Of a DNA stretch of 64,000 nucleotides, positions 20,451 through 29,187 are shown in pieces (position 1 is the stretch's first letter; each line of letters starts with the position of its first letter). The notes under the pieces are model-generated. The model was not told the DNA's origin and ran no database searches. It worked only from the letters and a program-made list of their open reading frames with translations. The DNA lies in the NCBI RefSeq assembly GCF_026914185.1, contig NC_070560.1, forward strand, positions 7,555,501 through 7,619,500, in the 5' to 3' direction. The stretch comes from Puccinia triticina. Taxonomy: Eukaryota; Basidiomycota; Pucciniomycetes; Pucciniales; Pucciniaceae. The position numbers were made by a program, and so were the translations under genes.

Positions 20451-22579
20451 GGACGATCCTCCGAAGAATCGTCGGGGAGCCGCGCCACATGAGTAAGCAC
20501 TGCCTTACGGCCCTGACCTGGGAAATCACGCTCCCATCGACCTGACCCAGTCGAACACAAAGAAACCTCGATGTTTCTTCCAGTGGCGTCCGGTATGATA
20601 AGCTTCTCGCCCGATTGTGGTGAGAACGCCAGCGTAGCCGCCACATCCATTAGGAAGGGCCGACCTAAGATCAGCGGCCCGTCCATCTTTGTGATCCAAA
20701 AGTGACAAGTCTTCACCAACGACTTGCCGATCCGGACCTGCACATCTTCAGCTACACCCATCAATTCACAGGCCTGGTTATTGATACCGTAGACCGCGGA
20801 TGCAAAGTTAACACGAGGGCTTAGATTAAATTTGTTGGCCATGGCGTCCGAGATCAGATTCAATTGAGAGCCCGAGTCGACAAGGGGAGACGCTGAGGTC
20901 TCATCGTCCCCAATGAGACACGGCAAATATCCCAGGGGGCAGGAGTAAAGGTTTGGATCGGTTCCCAAATCTCTGTCAGAGACCTCAGCCAACGTCCCGG
21001 AGTTCACCTTCAGCTCTTCGGTTCCGACCTCAACACGCCGTCTAGATACCCATTTCTTCATGCCTTCGGCTATGGAGGGGGAGATCGCCATGAGTTCCGA
21101 TACCGTGATGTCGGGCACCTTCAACACGGCTATCTTTCGCAATACGCCGTCAACCGCATTCGGGTGTTCGCGCGAGACCTCTCTTTCAAAGCGCACTTTC
21201 GGACCAGCAGCCTTTGTGGGCGTCGGCGGAGTCGTGGGGCGATCGGGAGACAGCTCGTGCGTTGGGTCGCCTCCAGGACTGCGCTCGAAAAGCTCCGCCT
21301 CCTCGTCCATCGCACTTCTTTCTTCGGGAACAGGCGGAGTTGGAGCTCGACGGATAGGGCGCTTCGCGGCACTGAGAGGGACGGCTGGGGCCTTATAAGG
21401 CTTCGAGTCTTCATGCCGCTTCCTTCCCGCCGGGTCGGCCTCATAAGCTCCCGAGAATGACTGAGACGTCACCGCGGGCGGGTACCACGGTTGAAGAGAC
21501 CCGCAACCGACTTTGAATCCCACGGCGGGCTCCGTCGCCGCCTGACTTGCTGCAGTTCTCATGGGCTGGAACGACGCCACCACATGACGAATCGGCCTGG
21601 TAGAGTCCCAGGGTATCAAAGCTCCATTCGGCAAAAAGAAATTTGTGCCCTTCTGCTCTACGAGGTTGTCGTCCTTATCCTTCTGGAGCTCGAAGCAGCG
21701 GGCGGTCCCGTGTCCCTCGCGATGGCAGTAGAAACACACCATCGGACCCCGCGGATTCTGTGACTGCGATGGTTTACCCGGTACCGAGGCCAGCTTCTGG
21801 TCAAGCTTCTGTTCGAAAGACTCGAACATCTTCGACAGCTCATCCATAGTGGGAACGGGCTTCGGCGGAGCCGCTACCGCCTTCGGGCGCCTCTCCTCTC
21901 CCATCCGCTGCATGATACCATTCGACTCGCTCAAAGTCGCGGGTCCCACCGGTTTAGACGCCTTTGAATCTTCGAAGATCAACGCGGTCTGCCTTCTCAT
22001 TACTTCAGTGATTGCAGCTTTAAGAACATCGAATTTTGGCAACTTGAAGCGGTTGTCGGCTGTGGTGATCATCGTATTATCTTTAAGCAGCTGTTCGCGA
22101 ATTCGATCCTGGACAACTAGCGAGAACGACTGATAGTAGTCGTTACGGATCTCCTCCACGGAATCGATATGATCCTTGGCGAGAAGGTAGGCCTGAATGG
22201 GCTCCCAGTGCTTCCTGAAGGCCTGATAGTCCTCCACAGAGGAAACCCCTCCGCGCGCAACCCATCCCTCCGTCAAAGTCCTGATGTCTCGAGCGGTGAA
22301 TTTCGCCGAGTCAACTTCTCCCCAGTAGGACAACATTGAAGCCTTCAACTTCGGCCAGTTCGGCGGCTCATAGCCTTCCAAGGTCTCCAGAACATCGAGG
22401 AGCGCGTCGTCCACAAAGAAAAACAACTGCTCGGCCATGTCCTGCCCCGAGGCTTTGTCCAAGCGAGCAGCGACTTGATACTGGTGCAGGAAGCGTTCGA
22501 CGTTGGTCCCATCGAACTTGAGGCTCTTGCCGTGCGGCGGTTTGATCTTGACGGCCTCAACGGTTGTGGGTTCGGCCAT
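20441..22579 (-). CDS. gag: Ty3-1 gag and aspartic protease (712 codons)
   Basis: Makes the capsid-like particle that packages element RNA in the cytoplasm, and the protease that processes it. The N-terminal half is a helical capsid-like region. A zinc knuckle of the form CX2CX4HX4C (CFYCHREGHGTARC) lies at about residues 280-293. A retroviral-type aspartic protease follows at about 565-660, with the active site LVDSGS and the later ILGRPFL. Having the protease at the end of the gag frame rather than in pol is a feature of this element and of the decayed relative at 35640-37616. The ATG at 22579 follows intron-like copy A by 22 nt. The frame is intact. Confidence 0.9.
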   Translation of the reverse strand: MAEPTTVEAVKIKPPHGKSLKFDGTNVERFLHQYQVAARLDKASGQDMAEQLFFFVDDALLDVLETLEGYEPPNWPKLKASMLSYWGEVDSAKFTARDIRTLTEGWVARGGVSSVEDYQAFRKHWEPIQAYLLAKDHIDSVEEIRNDYYQSFSLVVQDRIREQLLKDNTMITTADNRFKLPKFDVLKAAITEVMRRQTALIFEDSKASKPVGPATLSESNGIMQRMGEERRPKAVAAPPKPVPTMDELSKMFESFEQKLDQKLASVPGKPSQSQNPRGPMVCFYCHREGHGTARCFELQKDKDDNLVEQKGTNFFLPNGALIPWDSTRPIRHVVASFQPMRTAASQAATEPAVGFKVGCGSLQPWYPPAVTSQSFSGAYEADPAGRKRHEDSKPYKAPAVPLSAAKRPIRRAPTPPVPEERSAMDEEAELFERSPGGDPTHELSPDRPTTPPTPTKAAGPKVRFEREVSREHPNAVDGVLRKIAVLKVPDITVSELMAISPSIAEGMKKWVSRRRVEVGTEELKVNSGTLAEVSDRDLGTDPNLYSCPLGYLPCLIGDDETSASPLVDSGSQLNLISDAMANKFNLSPRVNFASAVYGINNQACELMGVAEDVQVRIGKSLVKTCHFWITKMDGPLILGRPFLMDVAATLAFSPQSGEKLIIPDATGRNIEVSLCSTGSGRWERDFPGQGRKAVLTHVARLPDDSSEDRPFL

Positions 22580-22601
22580 CTTGCTCTTGAGAATCTTCAG
22601 A

Positions 22602-22705
22602 CTGAACTAACAAACAAAGCGGACGCGATAGGACGGCTCACAGTGTGGCGAGTGATGTTTGAAACACGTAGATAGCCCTAGAGGTGCACTATGGATGGGA
22701 CTTAC
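22602..22705 (-). other. Intron-like repeat copy A (104 nt) in the gag leader
   Basis: Minus strand, GTAAGTCCCATCC to TTGTTAGTTCAG, ending 22 nt before the gag ATG. A TTAG acceptor 5 nt earlier is an alternative. As a leader intron it would not change any protein. Its donor could also pair with the acceptor of copy D to give a gag-less pol transcript. Confidence 0.6.
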
Positions 22706-23013
22706 TTCTATCCCTCCTATGCCCCGCGTCTGAACGCCCTAAGAAAAGATTAAAAAAATAAAAGAAAACCCGGACGATTAACCAACGCCACGAAAACTTC
22801 GCGCTGATCTTGATCCTGAAACGAGGATCCCGAAACGACTTCGAGATAAACTTGAGCTCCTGAGACGAATCAGTCGCGCGGCAAAAGAATCTGTTGCTTT
22901 AAAGGATCTGGTTCTTCCGCGCCGACCCTTCCGAATCAGAATCCCGAATAATCAAAAGAAAAAAAAGAAAGAAAATTCCAGCCTAAGACCGCCAGTCCGT
23001 CTCGAAATCCTGA

Positions 23014-23065
23014 GGCGAGACTGTAAATCTTGAGGTCGCTGGTTCGATCCCGGCTCGGGGGACCA
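23014..23065 (-). promoter_or_regulatory. Primer-binding region derived from tRNA-Tyr(GUA), about 52 nt
   Basis: On the plus strand the sequence ends ...CTCGGGGGACCA two bases before the 5' LTR. Reading back it holds a 7-nt acceptor strand, a T-arm (GCTGG, loop TTCGATC, CCGGC), a 5-nt variable loop and an anticodon arm with loop CTGTAAA (anticodon GTA at 23023-23025), all with pairing stems. A D-arm and 5' acceptor strand are not recognisable. The encoded CCA shows it was copied from a mature tRNA and is not a tRNA gene. The usual primer-binding site is only about 18 nt. Confidence 0.75.
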
Positions 23066-23067
23066 AA

Positions 23068-23864
23068 TATGGACTCCTGTCGGGTCTGAGCCGTGGCAGT
23101 CGGTTGAGGGGATGGTGCTTGAGTGCTGCCCTCGTCGGTGGTCCTGCGAAAAGTATCGGGGAAAAAATCGAACAAGGTGATAGCGGTTGGGGGGGGGATT
23201 TATTGAGAGGGAACGAGGGGGTTGGAATACCCTCGGCGGTTTTGGTTGGATAGAAAAGCTCGGATAAGGACAGAAGGAAGCAGGCGTGGCCGTCGGGATT
23301 ATCGGGAAGTGATCAGATGAAAGAAACTCAGAAGGCTCGGGTACTCGAAACTCAGGAGGATGCGGGGATGGATCAACACGATCCAGGATCAATAAACTCT
23401 CAAAACTCTGATGATATCTTTTCTGCGGGAAAAAGAGTACCATGCCGATCCCTCCTCCAAGTTCGGCTGAACTTGGATTCAGGCCCGCGACATGCCGCGC
23501 GACGAGCCCTCGCGCCCGCCGCGCCCGTACAACTAAGATGAGCAGAGAAGAAAGAACAACCAAAGAGACAAACCAACAACAAAGGCCAAGAAAACAAACA
23601 AAGCCAAAACCAACCCTCCTCCAACTCAACCTCTCCAACGCGCGCAAGGAAGAAACAGAAAAAAAAGAGAAAGACACGTGTAAAAGAAATGTAAATAGAG
23701 GAAACAGAAACAAAACCACATAAAACAAAAGGGAAGAGAAGAAAGAAAGGAAAGGGAAAGAAGGAAAGAGGGTGAGAAATGATAACCGGAGATATTGAGG
23801 GTCTTGATGATCTTGAGGCCTTTATCCCGGTGTCTTGATCCTGTGTACGCGCCAGAACTCCACA
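23068..23864 (-). repeat. Ty3-1 5' LTR
   Basis: 797 bp, apparently identical to 15353-16149. As the 5' LTR on the minus strand it should hold the promoter and transcription start. The related solo LTRs at 29188-30981 and 59189-60147 (LTR-A) share the inverted pair TCCAAGTTCAG...GAACTTGGA and the terminal GAGGGCAGC...CATCCCCTCA segment. Confidence 0.9.
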
Positions 23865-23868
23865 CCGG

Positions 23869-24355
23869 TCGCCGCTGGTACGTATGTCTACAGTCTATAG
23901 CCAGTTCTTTTTTCATTCCTACTGACATGTGTTTTTTGATTTTGTTCACCTCAACTCACACAGGTACCTACTATTTGCTCACAATTGTCTCATGATCCTT
24001 CTCAATCAGATCCAGCCTCCCGCTTGTCATCAGGAGGGGGAGCTTAAGCCAGGACCATCACATAAACTGGAGATCTTTCTCCAAGTTAAATGCTGTTTCC
24101 AGATTTCATTGTTACAGCAACAAAAATTTACATGTACATTTACAATTATTACTCTGTTTTCCTTAATGTTACCCCCGTTATTTCACTTTTTTTTGTCAAA
24201 AAAAAGTTATGTTACTGCTGGGCTCAGGAGGAATGAAAAATAATAAGTTGCGTTTCCTGAGCCCGGTCTTGCTTCAAGTTAAAAAAAACTTTAACTGGTG
24301 AGAAGATAACGGAAAAAGTTGTGTTACAAAAATCACTTCAAATATTGTAACGTAT
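23869..24355. other. No gene; right part is a split GTTACG-type MITE
   Basis: From about 24118 (CAACAAAAATTTACATG) to 24355 the sequence matches the left part of the MITE at 58002-58316. The right end of that MITE resumes at 39776-39795, on the far side of the 15.4-kb CACTA-type insertion. 23869-24117 contains nothing I recognise. Confidence 0.5.
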
Positions 24356-24594
24356 CAATATGAAAAAAACTCAAGAAACTGGTCTCAGTTGACATGCAGC
24401 ATACTTGAGTTCAGTCTCCCCTAGAACAAGTTTCATACAAAATGAATCCCAGGGTGGTGCACCCTGGAATATTTGGAATTTACTCAATGGTTCAGGCTAA
24501 GCAGTGGAGGACTTCCCGTTGACTTCGAATAAATCTGGAATTCCAGATTTCGCAGAGGAATCTGGAACCTGGAACTCTGGATCCCTTCGGGGAG

Positions 24595-25546
24595 TGTCAG
24601 CCTGTATGTAACTAACCGTGTCTGAGAGGGTTGTTACTATCAAGATGATGGTGTAATATGCCAAGGATGGGCCAATGGGTTTGTGGTAAGACCTGTAAAA
24701 GGTTTCACTCTATCAGTAATCTTGACTGAGAGGCTTGCTCAATTAAGGCGCATCCAGATCAACACAGAGTGTTAATAGGCATCCAAGGAATAACTCAACT
24801 TGGGTTCGTGGTTTTACCTACAGAAAGGTAAGGGTAATCAAGAGTTGAGAGTATTCCTGAATTGAATGATGGGTGAGAATGAAAGCACTGTTTAACTATA
24901 GTATGGGTTAAACTTTGCTGTAATAATATTCTGAGGGATAAACAGTCCTGGGGGGCGTGTTTATATAGAGGGGAATGAGCAGGAGGGAACATGAGGCGCT
25001 TGGAGGCGCTTCAGGACCAGGGGGGAACTGGAAGCGCTCAAGGGAAGCAGATCCTCATGAGGATCAACATTGGAAATGATCAGGGCAGTGTAATGATCAG
25101 TACTGATCCTGGATCAGTAGCTGTGTACACTAGCTGATCATAACCAATCATTGATTTCATTCAGTGCTCTTTGAATTGGATTACATCATGTATTGTTTAT
25201 GTATTTATATCATAACCAATATGTTATGTAAATAGGTACTGAGGCGTAACAGGGGATAAATGAGTGATACCTGTCTTGGTGTATTTCACGTGTACAGTAA
25301 TGTTACAATGTATTGTAATCTTACTGTTGCACGTAACTTAACTCTCATAACAACAGTACATTATGGTAACTGTATTTAACTATGGTTATCTGTAATGTAA
25401 TGTATAACAGGAGTACATTCTTAAGCTTGTATCTAATGATATACATATGTAATAAAGGCGTAAAAAGGAATGTACTATATGTAATGTGAACAATTGCAGG
25501 TACTTGGTACGTGTAAGGTACTGTGACATGTACTCTGTGGCTGACA
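24595..25546. repeat. Solo LTR, 952 bp, TGTCAGCC...GGCTGACA
   Basis: TG...CA termini with an 8-bp inverted pair, flanked by a perfect 5-bp duplication GGGAG (24590-24594, 25547-25551). Removing it rejoins two halves of an inverted segment of the surrounding CACTA-type element (GGCTAAGCAG...GAGGACTTCCCGTTGA). No genes inside. Confidence 0.8.
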
Positions 25547-25774
25547 GGGAGCTTCGGGGAACAAGATTTCACTGCGAAATCTGAAATCTGTCGGCTCAGA
25601 TCTGGATTTCCAGATCAACGGGAAGTCCTCCAGTATGTTGAGACTCTGCTTAGCCACATTAACTTTGGAGATGCTCAGCTGGCACAGCAGTGGCACCTAA
25701 GTACATACACTACCAGTGCCCTTGTCAACTGGGAGGTATCCCTCCAGCAAACACACAAGGCCTTAAGCTTGACA

Positions 25775-26154
25775 TACACCCGGGAGGGATCCCTCCTGGA
25801 CAACTGCTTCATACACCAGTTGTCCGGGAGGAATCCCTCCCAGACGACAGATACATACAAGAGTCGCCCGGGAGAGATCCCTCCTGGCCAACTGCTTCGT
25901 ACAACAGCTGTCCGGAAGGGATCCCAGCTCCCGGACGACGGCCCCATACAACAGTCGCCCGGGAGGGATCCCTCCCGGACAACTGCTTCATACACCAGTT
26001 GTCTGGGAGGAATCCCTCCCGGACGACAGATACATACAAGAGTTGCCCGGGAGAGATCCCTCCTGGCCAACTGCTTCATACACCAGCTGTCCGGGAGGGA
26101 TCCCTCCCGAGCGACGGCCCCATACAGCAGTCGCCCGGGAGGGATCCCTCCCGG
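25775..26154. repeat. Array of 43-bp palindromic BamHI-type units, left arm
   Basis: Each unit centres on GGGAGGGATCCCTCCC, itself a palindrome, separated by about 20-bp spacers. Four spacer types follow a fixed cycle, making a higher-order repeat of about 172 bp present twice. The spacer order and sequence are the reverse complement of those in the right arm (38880-39540). Ty3-2 inserted into the CCGG of one unit. Confidence 0.8.
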
Positions 26155-27012
26155 TGTGAGAAAGAAAGCTGGTTGGCTGGTGAAGATTGTCCGCTGGTAT
26201 TGATGTCCGGGCTGTGTGATTGTTGGTAACTCGGCTCCGCACTGCTACTTTCTGCTAGCCTTCAGCGCTCCTCTACTGAGCCTGATCTATAGCATAATAA
26301 TCCGCAAGTGAATAAAGCTCCGCACTTTGTAAGCGCAAGAATCCGCAGTAACTCTCCAATAAGAATAAGAACACAGATAATCTCCCAATAACTCTCGTAC
26401 GTCCGTAGTTTTAAGTATAATGATGAGTGAAATCCGTAATAATTCGATAGGATAAAGATTATAGGATGATGAAAAGAGAGGAGAAAATCCTGAGCCACCC
26501 CCGTCCTTCCCTCCACGCATGTCACCGTTCCCACCCGATCCCGCACACCTGACACTTTCCCGCACTAGTCCTCCAGCTCCGCCTGCTATCCCACTCGTCA
26601 CTCTCCCAGACTCCGCTCCTCTCCGACGCTTGTCCTCCCACTGTCCTCTGTCTAGCCCCTGTCAGTCGTTCTCTTGCCACCACCTTCACCCCGGTTCCAC
26701 CCGCTAGTGGAACCCGCTCCGGCTGTCATGGCTCACCCGCTGACGCGCCGCTGCTACCAACCCACGTGTGTAGTCCCGCCGCAGTCCAGCCCTGTCTTTT
26801 CCGCTCCAATCCGAATACCCGATCCGAAATCCGCGATCCGTGCATTCCAATCCGCGCGTGACTTTCTGTAAGCTTTCCTAGCGTGCTTTCCTGACCTCAT
26901 CCTCAGTGCTTATATCACCGGAATGCACTCTGCCTGAGCGGCTTTGTGCATTCCCCGCCCGCGCTATCCCCGCGTGGACATTCTACCGCGTCCGCCTATA
27001 TAAATCACCACA
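26155..27012 (-). repeat. Ty3-2 3' LTR (858 bp)
   Basis: On the plus strand it runs TGTGAGAAAG to ATCACCACA. It differs from the right LTR by a handful of substitutions and by lacking a block of about 16 bp present near 38010-38030, so this insertion is older than Ty3-1. Confidence 0.88.
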
Positions 27013-27133
27013 TCCGCCCCAGTTTTTGAAGTCCTGCCCCCAGGATCTTCCCACCCATTCGTCCGCTCCCACACTCGTCACACATACCCATACAACATCA
27101 TCCTCCTTTCCCACACATCTCCTCCCGTTCAGT

Positions 27134-28528
27134 ATGGTAGCTTGCGATCGCTGCACTTGACTAGGACTACCCTGCGTCTACTCCCGCGCTGGTCGTGCGT
27201 GTAACAACTGTAGAGATTCAAAACGCCGCTGCTCCGCCTTCACTCCCAAATCCGACAGCTCCCGCAGAAACCAAGAATCGCAAAACCGTCCATCGCCGTC
27301 TGGATCCCAAAGCTCTTGTGCGGAAGGTTCCCCGTCTGTTATCTCGGTCAGTTCTCGCACCAAGTCACCCTCCGCACACGGTGAAGACCTTATGACGCCG
27401 CCACCCAATCGTGCCGCCTGCTCAAGCGCCAAAGAATACGTCCAACAAGCCCAGGCGTGGGCCCGTAAACACGGCGTCAACAGACCTTTAGTCAACAAGC
27501 GTCTCAAACGTCCTCAAGAACCCGCATTGACCCCTGCCACTGGACCTTCATCGGCTCCCAGGCCTTCTCCCACTACTGGTTTGAAGCGCCCCTCGGCGGA
27601 TTCTACGAATCGGTCCTCTAAGCGTCCATGCCCAGCCGGTCCGCCAACTCTAGATCTTGCAGCCCGTTTTTCCGCTCTTCCGCGTGACCCAACTCCGATC
27701 GTCCTTTCTCCAGAGCCCACGTTTCCCCAGGCTCCCGGTAGGTAATCTTTCCGCTTCTGCTTGTTGCGTCACCGCTAACCATTTTTTTTTTCGCTCCAGC
27801 CACCCCAGCAAAGGACACCAAGATGAGACCCGTCCCATACCCCTTCCGGCTCACCGCCCAGTTCCCCGCAGTCTGTTCCGCACGCCAAGACCCCGCAAGC
27901 CAGAACCGCCCGCGCCGCCTCAATCCACACGTTGGAGTCCACGGACCCGCCTTCTCTGCTGGCCAATACCACTCCAAAGGCACCTCGACTCCTTGCCCCG
28001 CCAGCCGCTACTGTTCAAGCCGCGTCTTGTGACTCTCCGACTCCACGCCCTCGAGCCTTGTCGGTACCTATCCATCTACCGCCGCCTGCCGAGCCTGCCG
28101 CGGACACCGAAGCTGGGTTGCTAAATCGCCAACTTGCGGAAATCTCCCGCGACCTACGCGAAACCTTCCCCGACAACCCCCTCTGGGAGCAAGCCGTGTT
28201 CCCCGCCGCCGCCGTACTCAACTTCGTAGGCGCCTTCCGCGATATGTACCGCGTCCTGCTTCACATCTCCGCAATAACGCCCGCACAACGCCGCTGTAGG
28301 TATGCATTCTTCCTCGTCGGCATCAACCAGCTTGTCAAACGACTCGAGCTAGCCATTGTTGTTCCCGCCAACGAACGTACTCTCCGAGCTCGACAGAACA
28401 TGGAGGACGCGCTACGGAATGAACCGCACCCCGCAAAACCTACCACCGCGGACTATGACGCTCCTATCCCTGCGGAGCACATTCGTACGGAGCGTACCCG
28501 CCGCTCCTCTGAATCCCAACTTCCCTAG
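27134..28528 (+). pseudogene. Zn-cluster-like gene captured inside Ty3-2, antisense to gag-pol
   Basis: From ATG at 27134 the frame reads MVACDRCT, a stop (TGA at 27158), then GLPCVYSRAGRACNNCRDS, a cysteine-rich cluster resembling fungal zinc-cluster domains. A Ser/Pro/Arg-rich region follows. An intron of about 58 nt (27742-27799) has a GCTAAC branch and a long pyrimidine run before CAG. Downstream, 27932-28528 (198 codons) encodes a helical region with RDLRETFPDNPLWEQA and an Ala-rich stretch. The splice as drawn does not join the two frames, so a second intron or a frameshift is needed. It lies between the Ty3-2 integrase and its 3' LTR. Function unknown. The early stop is consistent with CGA to TGA. 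Confidence 0.5.
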
Positions 28529-29187
28529 CTTCCCTTTTTCCGCTTTCTCTTCTCCTTCTCTGTTGTTGTCTCCCCCCTTGTATATAGTCCTATCCTGCGG
28601 AAACAATGCTCGAAATACACGCGCATCCTGAGCTCCGCACCTGGATAATTTCCACCTAGAGGGAAAAAACTACTGAGAATCCACGGCAGAGTGAGAAAAA
28701 AAAGGTCCGCCATCCCAAAAAAAATATTTTTATAAGTGCCTGGACCGCCCCAGAATGAGAACCGCTTTAGTCCCCGCATTACATTTTCCATTTTTATCCT
28801 TCTTTTTTTTTTTTTTTTTTTATATCCACCACCCTTTTACCGTAACACAATCCAGAAAGAAACCACAATCCACGAGAGAAAAATTCCGCAATCCACCCCA
28901 GAAGAATTTTTCCGCACAAAAATCCCCGTACCCCGCACCTAGAAATACAGATAGACAACACGCCAGTGAAACGTATAACAAAACTGAAACTGAACTCTAT
29001 AAGATAACGAACATTCTGGGGTGGCTATGTAACCTGGCTGTAGACCAGATAGCGCACCCCCTCACCAATGATCACTTGTGGCTTTTGCCTGCCACGGCTT
29101 TCCCCGCCCCAGCCTTTTTAACGCTGTCCCCAGCGGTCCGCAAACGCCGACTCCGTCGCAATGGTGGATGTGCCTGATCCGCACCGT
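28529..29187. other. No gene; AT-rich spacer with a poly-T run
   Basis: The sequence between the captured gene and the LTR-A solo LTR has an 18-20 base T run near 28802-28820 and no supported frame. It presumably includes the 3' end of the captured gene. Confidence 0.4.

Larger units (their letters stand above)
15353..23864 (-). mobile_element. Complete Ty3/gypsy retrotransposon (Ty3-1), 8.5 kb
   Basis: The LTRs of 797 bp at both ends look identical by eye, and the flanking duplication is CCGG (15349-15352, 23865-23868). Read on the minus strand the order is 5' LTR, tRNA-Tyr-type primer-binding region, intron-like copy A, gag-protease frame, RT-RNase H-integrase frame with intron-like copies B-D in its leader, intron-like copy E, a polypurine tract (CTGGGAGGAGA) and the 3' LTR. 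The domain order RT-RNase H-IN marks Ty3/Metaviridae. Both long frames are open and catalytic residues are present, so this copy could be active or very recently inserted. It is the only insertion here that combines both frames intact with matching LTRs. Confidence 0.92.

Noticed and set aside
23014..23065. tRNA-Tyr gene
   Set aside because: CCA is encoded, the D-arm and 5' acceptor strand are missing, and it abuts the LTR; it is a primer-binding region copied from a tRNA.
25775..26154. CRISPR-like array of regular repeats and spacers
   Set aside because: The spacers are only four recurring types, repeats are palindromic restriction-type motifs, the array is part of a TIR element, and the context is eukaryotic.
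25675..26242. Several overlapping repetitive open frames, also at 38776-39341
   Set aside because: They are translations of the 43-bp BamHI-unit array; frames stay open because the unit rarely contains stops.
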